Below are positions 1 to 5,922 of a stretch of 5,922 nt of DNA, one piece after another. The stretch is from positions 1 to 5,922 of the forward strand of contig DUOL01000215.1 in the NCBI GenBank assembly GCA_012838875.1, given 5' to 3'. The notes under the pieces are model-generated. The model saw only the letters and a program-made list of their open reading frames with translations, was not told where the DNA came from and made no database searches. Source of the stretch: Bacteroidales bacterium (GTDB lineage Bacteria; Bacteroidota; Bacteroidia; Bacteroidales; WCHB1-69). A program made the position numbers and the translations under genes. Positions within the stretch are counted from its first letter, which is position 1. Every line of letters starts with the position of its first letter.

Positions 1-2143
1 ACCAAAGAGGGAAGGTGTCGTTGTCGCCAAGTGTAAAAAGAATTGCGTTTGGAGCACAAGAATCGAGGTAGTTTTTGGCAATTGCGAGAGCGGTATAGCG
101 ATGAGCACGGCTGTGGTCGTCCCAATTCTCTTTTGCCATAATGCCGGGCACTAAACCTATACAAATCAAAGTAATAAGGACGGCGCTGCCAACTTTTACC
201 CACTCTTTTTTCAGTTTATCAACCAAGGCGTAAATGGCGTAAACACCGAAACCGACCCAGATGGAGAAGGCGTAGAATGAGGCGGCGAAGGCGTAGTCTC
301 GTTCTCGTGGCTGGAAAGCATACATGTTAAGATAGAAAGCAATAGCTAATCCCGTCATTAGAAAAAGCATAAAAACAATGAAAGAGTTCTTGCCGTCTTT
401 TATCGAATAAAAGACTAAACCAATTAAACCGAGCAAGAGAGGAAGCAGGTAATATTTGTTAGTACCCGGTCTTTCTATTGATTTGGGCAAATCTTTCTGA
501 CTGCCAACCAATGCCTCATCTATAAAAGGTATGCCTGTGATAAAGTTACCGTCAAGTTGTCCTCCACGACCTTGAAAGTCGTTTTGTCTTCCTGAGAAAT
601 TCCACATAAAATAGCGGAAGTACATGTAGTTAAATTGATAAGATTGTAGAAACTTAATATTATGTTCCCAAGTTGGCATTTTTCGTTGTTCTAAATGTCT
701 TCGAGCTTCTTTATCGCTTCTGGAGTCCGAGTCATACTGATTTTTAAGCCAATTTATATATTCACGTTGATGACCTCTATCCCACATTCTTGGGAAGAGC
801 ATGCAGTCGCTTGAGGCGTATTGCGGTTCTCTTCCTTCTCTTTTATCTGAAATGCGATATTTTTTATTTACTTCATCTTTTACATAAACAGGGCTCCCAT
901 TTTTATATGTAACCTTTTGAGGGTCGTAAGCATACGTCTGCCCGTAAATGAGAGGGTTCGAGCCATATTGTTCGCGATTTAGATAAGCAAGAAGAGCAAC
1001 TGCATTTTCAGGATTATTTTCGTCAATAGTCGGATCGGCATTAGAACGAATTACTAAAGTTAAAAAGGTGCTATATCCAATCAATAAAAATATGAATGAA
1101 TATACACCGGAGAGTAGTATCTTTTTTCCATTTTTATAGCTGTAATATAAGCCCCAACCTATTAGTGCAAAAATTATTAAGAAGTAGATAATCGTTCCTG
1201 AGTGGAAAGGAAGTCCGATAGAATTGATAAAGAAAATTTCAAATTTCCCGGCTAAGCTCACTATTCCCGGAATAATTAGATATAAGATAGTTCCAAGAAG
1301 TACAAAAGAGCCTGCTAACGATAATAAAACGCCCCATTCGGCTTTTGAACGTATAGTTCCTTTTTTAACGGAGAAGTAGAGAGCGGGGGCTGTGATGAAA
1401 ATCCAAATGAAGAATCTCCAGCCGATAGAGAAGAAAAATGCAACAAAAAAGGAGATAATACCGATGGTTTGAACAACGCCCATGACGGTTGCCTTTTTTG
1501 AAAGTTTGAAGTAAACAACTAAAACAATAGCCGGAAGAGTCAATAAATTTAATAAGTGTACCCCAATAGATAAACCTACTAAGTAAGAAATTAAGATTAA
1601 CCAGCGATGGGGATTGACGTTCTCTTTTTGGTTATCATACTCCTCTTCCCATTTTAAAATACACCAGAAAACTAAAGCCGTAAAGAATGACGACATAGCA
1701 TAAACTTCACCCTCTACTGCTGAAAACCAGAAGGTGTCACTAAACGTATAAGTTAACCCTCCTACTAAAGCGGAACCTAAAACGGCAATCATTCGTCCGG
1801 GAGTCATTTCTCCAAATTTAGCAACTAATTTTGTCCCAAGTTTTGTGATAGTCCAAAATAGGAACATAATGGTAAGACCGCTACAAATTGCCGACATTGC
1901 GTTGATACAAAAGGCAACTTTGGTAACATCACCACCGGCAAACATGGAAAAAATTCGTCCTATTAATTGAAAAGTAGGAGCTCCGGGCGGGTGGCCGACA
2001 AGTAATTTATAAGCCGTAGAAATATATTCACCGCAATCCCACCAAGATGCGGTAGGTTCAGCAGTTAAAATATAAACGGTGGAAGCTAAAATACCAATCA
2101 ACCAACCTAAAATATTGTTGATGAGTTTAAAATGCTTAGTCAT
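1..2143 (-). CDS. DUF2723 (TMEM260-like) membrane protein, probable GT-C glycosyltransferase; C-terminus cut by window edge
   Basis: I translated this minus-strand frame by hand: it is open from ATG at 2143 to the window edge, giving 714 residues. Bacteroidota members of the family usually run to about 1000 or more, so roughly 300 are probably missing. The N-terminus has a membrane segment (about 10-28), then WWDCGEY at 34-40, whose acidic residues (D36, E39) sit where GT-C transferases carry their catalytic acid, and HPPGAP at 51-56. About ten hydrophobic segments extend to residue 365, a soluble stretch spans 366-560, and about four more segments follow. Family-typical blocks are DENNPEN (374-380), QPRERDYAFA (611-620) and LGDNDTFPLW (705-714). 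An in-frame stop lies two codons before the ATG, fixing the start; there is no Shine-Dalgarno. Human TMEM260 is a protein O-mannosyltransferase, so protein O-glycosylation at the inner membrane is plausible here. Donor and acceptor are not shown by the sequence. Confidence 0.93.
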   Translation of the reverse strand, partial: MTKHFKLINNILGWLIGILASTVYILTAEPTASWWDCGEYISTAYKLLVGHPPGAPTFQLIGRIFSMFAGGDVTKVAFCINAMSAICSGLTIMFLFWTITKLGTKLVAKFGEMTPGRMIAVLGSALVGGLTYTFSDTFWFSAVEGEVYAMSSFFTALVFWCILKWEEEYDNQKENVNPHRWLILISYLVGLSIGVHLLNLLTLPAIVLVVYFKLSKKATVMGVVQTIGIISFFVAFFFSIGWRFFIWIFITAPALYFSVKKGTIRSKAEWGVLLSLAGSFVLLGTILYLIIPGIVSLAGKFEIFFINSIGLPFHSGTIIYFLIIFALIGWGLYYSYKNGKKILLSGVYSFIFLLIGYSTFLTLVIRSNADPTIDENNPENAVALLAYLNREQYGSNPLIYGQTYAYDPQKVTYKNGSPVYVKDEVNKKYRISDKREGREPQYASSDCMLFPRMWDRGHQREYINWLKNQYDSDSRSDKEARRHLEQRKMPTWEHNIKFLQSYQFNYMYFRYFMWNFSGRQNDFQGRGGQLDGNFITGIPFIDEALVGSQKDLPKSIERPGTNKYYLLPLLLGLIGLVFYSIKDGKNSFIVFMLFLMTGLAIAFYLNMYAFQPRERDYAFAASFYAFSIWVGFGVYAIYALVDKLKKEWVKVGSAVLITLICIGLVPGIMAKENWDDHSRAHRYTALAIAKNYLDSCAPNAILFTLGDNDTFPLW

Positions 2144-2168
2144 TTTTTTATTTTTTAAAAGTTAACCG

Positions 2169-2176
2169 CAAAAATA
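2169..2176 (-). promoter_or_regulatory. Possible Bacteroidota -7 promoter element for the DUF2723 gene
   Basis: On the minus strand this reads TATTTTTG, a full match to the Bacteroidota sigma-ABfr -7 consensus TAnnTTTG. It lies 25 bp before the ATG, so transcription would begin about 7 bp downstream and give a leader of only about 20 nt. There is no clear -33 TTTG at the expected distance upstream, and the region is A/T-rich, so a chance match is quite possible. Confidence 0.35.
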
Positions 2177-2251
2177 CAAAAAAAAGTAAAGAATAAACTT
2201 TTTATGGTATAATATATGATTCTTTGTAATAAGGTTTTTTAAGCGATTGTG

Positions 2252-2263
2252 TAATTATAATTA
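2252..2263. repeat. 12-bp perfect palindrome TAATTATAATTA
   Basis: TAATTATAATTA equals its own reverse complement. It begins 9 bp past the TAG stop of the GH3/beta-lactamase gene in the direction of transcription. Having no loop and no following T-run, it is a poor terminator; it could be a protein-binding site or simply a product of AT-rich composition. Confidence 0.4.
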
Positions 2264-2272
2264 GGTGAACTT

Positions 2273-5254
2273 CTAAAAAGAGTAGTCTTCATAAATTAAT
2301 TGATGAATAATTAATCTTATTTTACTTCTTGCTAGTTTATTCGGTTCGGCATCCGGATATACTCGGTTGGAAAGAAAAATATAAATAATATTATTTTGTG
2401 GGTCGCACCAGAAAACAGTCCCCGTAAATCCTTGATGTCCAAAAGTCTTGTTTCCGACCTTTTCAGGAAGTATCGAACTCGGAGATGCAAAATTGGGCGT
2501 GTCAAAGCCGAGAGCTCGCCGATTGCAACCATGGATAGAGTGGGTGGAAGTGAATAATTTTACCGTCTCCGATGAAATATATTGAACGCCTTCGTAATAA
2601 CCTTGATTAAGAAGCATTTGTAGCAAAACCGCCAACTCGTTTGCGGTAGTGAAAAGACCGGCATTCCCTCCGATACCACCCAATAATGCTGCCGTTTGGT
2701 CGTGTACGTAACCTTGTACAACCTGCTTTCTAAATAAGGTGTCGCTTTCTGTCGGAGCAATATCTGACTTCCCAAACTCCCTAAGAGGATTGAAAAGTGT
2801 TCGTTTTAACTTTAACGGACGATAAAACTCTTTTTCTACGTAATCTTCAAAAGGAAGAGCAGTTATCTCCTCAACTATTTCTTTAAGTAAAACAAATCCA
2901 ATGTCACTGTATAAATACCTTTTTTTACCTAATTTACAGGTAGCGATTGTTTTTTGTATTGTATCAATATATGAGTGATGTAAATAAAGATTTTTTGCAA
3001 CTTCTATTGAAAACTCTTTATCTTTTCCGTCTTGTAAAAACTCTTCGTTACATACTCCATTTTCGCATAAGGATTTATAAAAAGGGATATATGCAGGCAG
3101 TCCCGAAGTGTGAGTTAAGAGTTCGATAATTGTTACTCCCGCTTTATTACTACCTTTCAAATAGGGAAGATAATCTCCGATTTTATCGTTTAATTTCAAC
3201 TTTTTCTCATCGTATAGTTTCATAATAGCCAATGAAACCGCTACTGACTTGGTAATTGAGGCAACGTCATAAAGGGTCTCATTATCAACCTTTTTAGAGG
3301 AATGCTCATATTTTAATCTGCCAAAATTTTTATGAAAAATGGTTTGTCCGTTTTGAAGCACCAAAATTTGACATCCAGGGAAAATTTGTGAATCAATGGC
3401 ATTTTGAACAATTGTCTCAATACTATCGGTGGTTTTTAGTGAGAGCAAACTAAACGGAGCTTTTGCAATAGTGAGTTCTGTTTTATTTTGAGTAACCCAT
3501 TCGTCGGTTCCCATACCGAATTGGTTGATAGTTACAGGTAAATTCCCTGAAAAAGGAATTTCGTCATAAAGAGCGGAAATACCTCCCAATAATGCAAAAT
3601 CAGTAGGTTTATAACCTACAAAAATCGCAGAGAAATTATTAACATTTTCTATTTGTTCCAATAGATAAGGATTAGCATAAGAAGCCAAAATACTCTTCTC
3701 TTGTAAAGGGAAGCTATCAAGAAATTGTATGGTTTTATCGGAAATCCCATATCTCCTTTTAGAAGATTGATTTTTACTAAGGAGAAAAACCACGATTTTT
3801 TCAAATTTATCTAATGAGTTAATAAGTTGCCCCTCTTCAGACTTCGTATAGTTGGACGATAATTGAAAATAGGAGACATCTCTTGTTTCGGTAATAGAAC
3901 GGTAAAATATGGAATCGTTAATATCACCCAAAAATAGAAATGCCGTTTGACTATTGTCAGCCTCTGAAAGAGGTAATAAAAGTCGGTTATTTTTTACTAA
4001 TGTTAATGATTTTTGCTCAATCTCTTGAATTATTTGCCGACTTTTTTCATTTGACAATTTTTCATAAATATTGTCAGTAGAAATTTCTTGATATTTTTTA
4101 AGATGTTTTTTTTGTTTTAGTTCTAAAACTTTCAAACACTTTTCATTAATCAACTCTTCCGGTATGATACCGTTTAAAACGGCTTCTTTAATAGCGGGGA
4201 TTACCTCTTTTAACTCATTCGGCAGTAAAAGAATGTCGACTCCGGCTAACAGTGCCAATATTTCAGCTTCACTACCTTTCGGATATGAATTTCTTAATCC
4301 TTTCATATCCATTGCATCAGTAATTATAATGCCGTTGAAGTTTAATTTTTCTTTCAGAATATTTGTGATAATTCCGTGAGATAAAGTTGCGATAGAGTTT
4401 GGCGTTGTGTCGAGGGCAGGAATGTTCAAATGAGAAACCATAATCATCTCAACGCCGGCTTTAATAATCTCTTTAAAGGGGTAAAATTCTAATGAATCAA
4501 GTTCTGCGTATGATTTAGTGATAACGGGTAGTGCATGATGAGAATCCGTTTTGGTGTCGCCGTGTCCGGGAAAATGTTTGGCACAGGCGCTGACACCATG
4601 TTCTTGCATTCCTTGCATGTATAAAATCGCCTTGCGAGCTACGTTTTCACGATTTTCGCCAAAAGAACGGAAATTAATGACCGGGTTTTGACTGTTATTA
4701 TTCACATCTACGCAAGGAGCAAAATTAATGTGAATGCCCAAGGCTTTACACTGTTTACCGATTTCTTCCCCCATATTATAAATCAGAGATTCATCTTCCT
4801 GAGCTAAAGCGCCGATAGTCATTTGATATGGAAAAGTTGCGCAGCTATCTAAACGCATAGAGGGACCCCATTCGCCGTCAATAGCCACGAGTAGCGGAAT
4901 TTTACTAACTTTTTGCAAGCGATTTGTTAAGTTGATTTGGCGAACAGGACCGCCTTGGAAAAAACAGACGCCCCCGGGCTGAAATTTTGCAATCTCATCA
5001 ATGATGTCTTGTTCATATTTCCCATCTTTATTGGAATAAACACGAATCATCATTAATTGAGCAATTTTTTCTTCCAAGGTCATCTTTTCCAACTCCTTTT
5101 TTGCCCAATTATCCGAATAAATATCCCCCTTTTTTTCACTTTTTTCTAAAATTGTTTTATTGCCTTTTTCTATTTTATCTTTATTAAAATATAATTGTGA
5201 AAAAGTTAGAATGAGAAAAGTTGATAAAAGTAGTGTGAAAATGATTTTTTTCAA
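2273..5254 (-). CDS. Exported GH3 beta-N-acetylglucosaminidase (NagZ-like) fused to a beta-lactamase/PBP-fold serine hydrolase
   Basis: The 993-residue product begins with KK and a hydrophobic run (3-19), a signal peptide or anchor without a lipobox Cys, so it acts in the periplasm or at the surface. The GH3 domain covers about 45-385. KHFPGHG (226-232) followed by D237-S-H239 is the NagZ Asp-His acid/base dyad, and GIIITDAMD (308-316) fits the GH3 active-site pattern with nucleophile D313. A GH3 C-terminal domain spans about 400-590 and includes PFSGNLPV (567-574). The serine hydrolase domain (about 605-985) has SITK (S666, K669), YSD (782-784) in place of YxN, and HQG (940-942) in the KTG position. 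The first half should release GlcNAc from peptidoglycan fragments; the second may be an amidase, peptidase or esterase on the same material. The start is TTG: no in-frame ATG occurs before codon 58, an upstream in-frame stop lies at 5288-5290, and TTG keeps the signal sequence. No Shine-Dalgarno is visible. Stop is TAG. Confidence 0.95.
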   Translation of the reverse strand: MKKIIFTLLLSTFLILTFSQLYFNKDKIEKGNKTILEKSEKKGDIYSDNWAKKELEKMTLEEKIAQLMMIRVYSNKDGKYEQDIIDEIAKFQPGGVCFFQGGPVRQINLTNRLQKVSKIPLLVAIDGEWGPSMRLDSCATFPYQMTIGALAQEDESLIYNMGEEIGKQCKALGIHINFAPCVDVNNNSQNPVINFRSFGENRENVARKAILYMQGMQEHGVSACAKHFPGHGDTKTDSHHALPVITKSYAELDSLEFYPFKEIIKAGVEMIMVSHLNIPALDTTPNSIATLSHGIITNILKEKLNFNGIIITDAMDMKGLRNSYPKGSEAEILALLAGVDILLLPNELKEVIPAIKEAVLNGIIPEELINEKCLKVLELKQKKHLKKYQEISTDNIYEKLSNEKSRQIIQEIEQKSLTLVKNNRLLLPLSEADNSQTAFLFLGDINDSIFYRSITETRDVSYFQLSSNYTKSEEGQLINSLDKFEKIVVFLLSKNQSSKRRYGISDKTIQFLDSFPLQEKSILASYANPYLLEQIENVNNFSAIFVGYKPTDFALLGGISALYDEIPFSGNLPVTINQFGMGTDEWVTQNKTELTIAKAPFSLLSLKTTDSIETIVQNAIDSQIFPGCQILVLQNGQTIFHKNFGRLKYEHSSKKVDNETLYDVASITKSVAVSLAIMKLYDEKKLKLNDKIGDYLPYLKGSNKAGVTIIELLTHTSGLPAYIPFYKSLCENGVCNEEFLQDGKDKEFSIEVAKNLYLHHSYIDTIQKTIATCKLGKKRYLYSDIGFVLLKEIVEEITALPFEDYVEKEFYRPLKLKRTLFNPLREFGKSDIAPTESDTLFRKQVVQGYVHDQTAALLGGIGGNAGLFTTANELAVLLQMLLNQGYYEGVQYISSETVKLFTSTHSIHGCNRRALGFDTPNFASPSSILPEKVGNKTFGHQGFTGTVFWCDPQNNIIYIFLSNRVYPDAEPNKLARSKIRLIIHQLIYEDYSF

Positions 5255-5290
5255 GAGTAATAGTTTGAAAATAAATAACTTATGGGTTTA

Positions 5291-5316
5291 TTATTAATAA
5301 TGGCAATTATTAATAA
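5291..5316. repeat. Two tandem copies of palindrome TTATTAATAA, forming an 11-bp inverted repeat with a 4-nt spacer
   Basis: TTATTAATAA occurs at 5291-5300 and again at 5307-5316, with TGGCAA between them. Each copy is its own reverse complement, and together they give arms TTATTAATAAT and ATTATTAATAA around GGCA. The two centres are 16 bp apart, about one and a half helical turns. The element ends 36 bp before the TTG start. It could be a double operator or a hairpin in the leader RNA. Neither side has the T-run of a terminator. Confidence 0.6.
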
Positions 5317-5323
5317 CAAATAA

Positions 5324-5347
5324 ACGAAAAAAAATATGATTTTTCGT
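5324..5347 (-). terminator. Possible weak terminator hairpin after the sorting-domain gene
   Basis: Arms ACGAAAAA (5324-5331) and TTTTTCGT (5340-5347) are exact reverse complements with an 8-nt loop. Read on the minus strand the stem is followed by TTATTTGTTATTA, which is T-rich but interrupted. It sits 44 bp past the TAA at 5392. Only two of the eight pairs are G-C, so the stem is weak and the terminator call is tentative. Confidence 0.35.
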
Positions 5348-5391
5348 ATTAAAAAGAATTTTTTTTTAACGTGATAATGTTAATAGTTGAG

Positions 5392-5922
5392 TTAACGGTG
5401 TAAGTAAAAATGACCTGTTAGGTCGTATTCATCGTTAGGTTTAGCGGTACGTGTGTAGGTAACTTTCCAGACATAGAGTCCCGGGGGACACTTTTTGCCA
5501 TTTTTTGTCCCATCCCACCCTTCTTGAATGTCGTTAGTGATAAATACGCATTCTCCTGCTCTAGTGTAAATTGAAAAGATATATTTCCCTGCTTCGGTAA
5601 TAAAAGGCAGAAATATATCATTATTATTATCTTTATTTGGAGTAAAAGCAGTCGGAATGTAAAAGTTAAAGTTATCGGTTACTAAAATTGGGATTCCTTT
5701 TTTTGAAATACAATTTTCATTGGTTGTTACTACTAATTGAGTGTTAAAGTATCGGTCATCTTCTACATAAAAAGTATGATAAGGATTTAATTCGGTTGAA
5801 GTGTGCCCGTCTCCGAAATCCCAAAAATAACTAATAATATTGTTCCCGGAAGATAGATTGACAAAGCTGACGGCTTCGCCATTAACAGGATTTCCTGGGT
5901 GAAACGTAAAATCGGCATAAGG
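5392..5922 (-). CDS. C-terminal end of a secreted protein: PKD domain plus gliding-motility/T9SS type B sorting domain (N-terminus outside window)
   Basis: The frame is open from the right edge to the TAA at 5392-5394 and gives 176 residues; the rest lies beyond the window. Residues about 1-72 form a PKD domain with the signature WDFGDG (34-39), followed by NPYHTFY (46-52). Residues about 86-176 form the gliding-motility-associated C-terminal domain: YIPTAFTPN (88-96), the Asp/Asn-rich KDNNNDIF (97-104), GWDG (135-138), PPGLYVWKV (146-154), and GHFYLHR at the very end. Such domains direct proteins through the type IX secretion system (type B, SprF-like partners), normally after Sec export by an N-terminal signal peptide. 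The function of the passenger part cannot be told from here. The strand IYTRAGECVF (118-127) has Ala where the family usually shows Trp (RWG), and Cys125 and Cys145 are unusual in this domain. Confidence 0.93.
   Translation of the reverse strand, partial: PYADFTFHPGNPVNGEAVSFVNLSSGNNIISYFWDFGDGHTSTELNPYHTFYVEDDRYFNTQLVVTTNENCISKKGIPILVTDNFNFYIPTAFTPNKDNNNDIFLPFITEAGKYIFSIYTRAGECVFITNDIQEGWDGTKNGKKCPPGLYVWKVTYTRTAKPNDEYDLTGHFYLHR

Larger units (their letters stand above)
2144..2272. other. Intergenic gap between the GH3/beta-lactamase gene and the DUF2723 gene
   Basis: This 129-bp AT-rich gap separates two genes of the same strand. It holds one possible -7 promoter element close to the DUF2723 start and one short palindrome just past the upstream stop codon. 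I found no GC-rich hairpin followed by a T-run, so a standard Rho-independent terminator is not evident. Whether the two genes share a transcript is undecided. No small ORF in the gap looks real. Confidence 0.6.
5255..5391. other. Intergenic gap with stem-forming AT-rich repeats
   Basis: This 137-bp gap lies between the stop of the sorting-domain protein and the TTG of the GH3/beta-lactamase gene. It is almost entirely A/T and contains, in transcription order, a weak 7-bp A/T stem (5349-5369), an 8-bp stem with ACG/CGT ends (5324-5347) and a pair of palindromes (5291-5316). It must hold any terminator for the first gene and any nearby promoter for the second. No full TAnnTTTG match is present on the minus strand. 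Confidence 0.6.

Noticed and set aside
1315..1518. A 67-codon minus-strand ORF inside the DUF2723 gene
   Set aside because: It lies fully within the DUF2723 reading frame in another frame and its product resembles no family; a shadow ORF.
2209..2214. TATAAT on the plus strand as a -10 promoter box
   Set aside because: No plus-strand gene follows, no -35 box accompanies it, and Bacteroidota use a different consensus.
2332..2775. Two minus-strand ORFs (2332-2532, 2560-2775) within the hydrolase gene
   Set aside because: Both are out of frame with the intact 993-residue gene, whose own translation carries all the domain motifs there.
2947..3129. A 60-codon plus-strand ORF antisense to the hydrolase gene
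   Set aside because: It lies opposite a well-supported coding region with no recognisable product or start signal; the same holds for 4164-4379.
3540..3561. Inverted repeat AAATTCC / GGAATTT with an 8-nt loop
   Set aside because: It lies in the codons for the conserved GH3 segment around IPFSGNLP, so the protein sequence explains it; there is no T-run after it.
2273..5254. Calling the serine hydrolase domain a beta-lactamase resistance gene
   Set aside because: The fold and SxxK motif are shared with peptidases, amidases and esterases; the fusion to a NagZ-like domain points to peptidoglycan turnover.
5317..5324. TTTATTTG on the minus strand as a -7 promoter element for the hydrolase gene
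   Set aside because: It differs from TAnnTTTG at a key base, overlaps the adjacent hairpin and has no -33 partner; too weak in such AT-rich DNA.
5418..5621. A 67-codon minus-strand ORF with an ATG start near the right end
   Set aside because: It is out of frame with the PKD/sorting-domain protein, whose translation through the same bases shows clear family motifs.

Overview
The window reads as ordinary chromosome from an AT-rich member of the Bacteroidota. Three things point there: a C-terminal gliding-motility/type IX secretion (type B) sorting domain, a DUF2723 membrane protein in its bacterial form, and a fused GH3 N-acetylglucosaminidase/beta-lactamase-fold hydrolase, an architecture I know mainly from this phylum. 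The start sites lack Shine-Dalgarno sequences and sit in A/T-rich leaders, which also fits. I cannot name the genus or species.

All three genes are on the minus strand, so they are transcribed from right to left. From the right edge: (1) 5392-5922 is the last 176 residues of a large secreted protein, a PKD domain followed by the type B sorting domain; its N-terminal part lies outside the window. (2) 5255-5391 is a 137-bp AT-rich gap with three stem-forming sequences, including two copies of the 10-bp palindrome TTATTAATAA spaced 16 bp apart. (3) 2273-5254 is a complete 993-residue exported protein that starts with TTG. It joins a NagZ-like GH3 domain, a GH3 C-terminal domain and a class C beta-lactamase/PBP-like domain, all with recognisable catalytic motifs. 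(4) 2144-2272 is a 129-bp gap with one possible Bacteroidota -7 promoter element and one 12-bp palindrome. (5) 1-2143 is the first 714 residues of a DUF2723 integral membrane protein, probably a GT-C-fold glycosyltransferase, cut by the left edge.

All three products belong to the cell envelope or beyond: a cell-surface or secreted protein, a periplasmic peptidoglycan-fragment hydrolase and an inner-membrane glycosyltransferase. Nothing shows that they form one pathway. The gaps of 137 and 129 bp allow separate transcription. I see no tRNA, rRNA, CRISPR, insertion sequence or phage gene, and no convincing undescribed system. The points most worth following are the two-enzyme fusion, its TTG start, and the paired palindromes in front of it.
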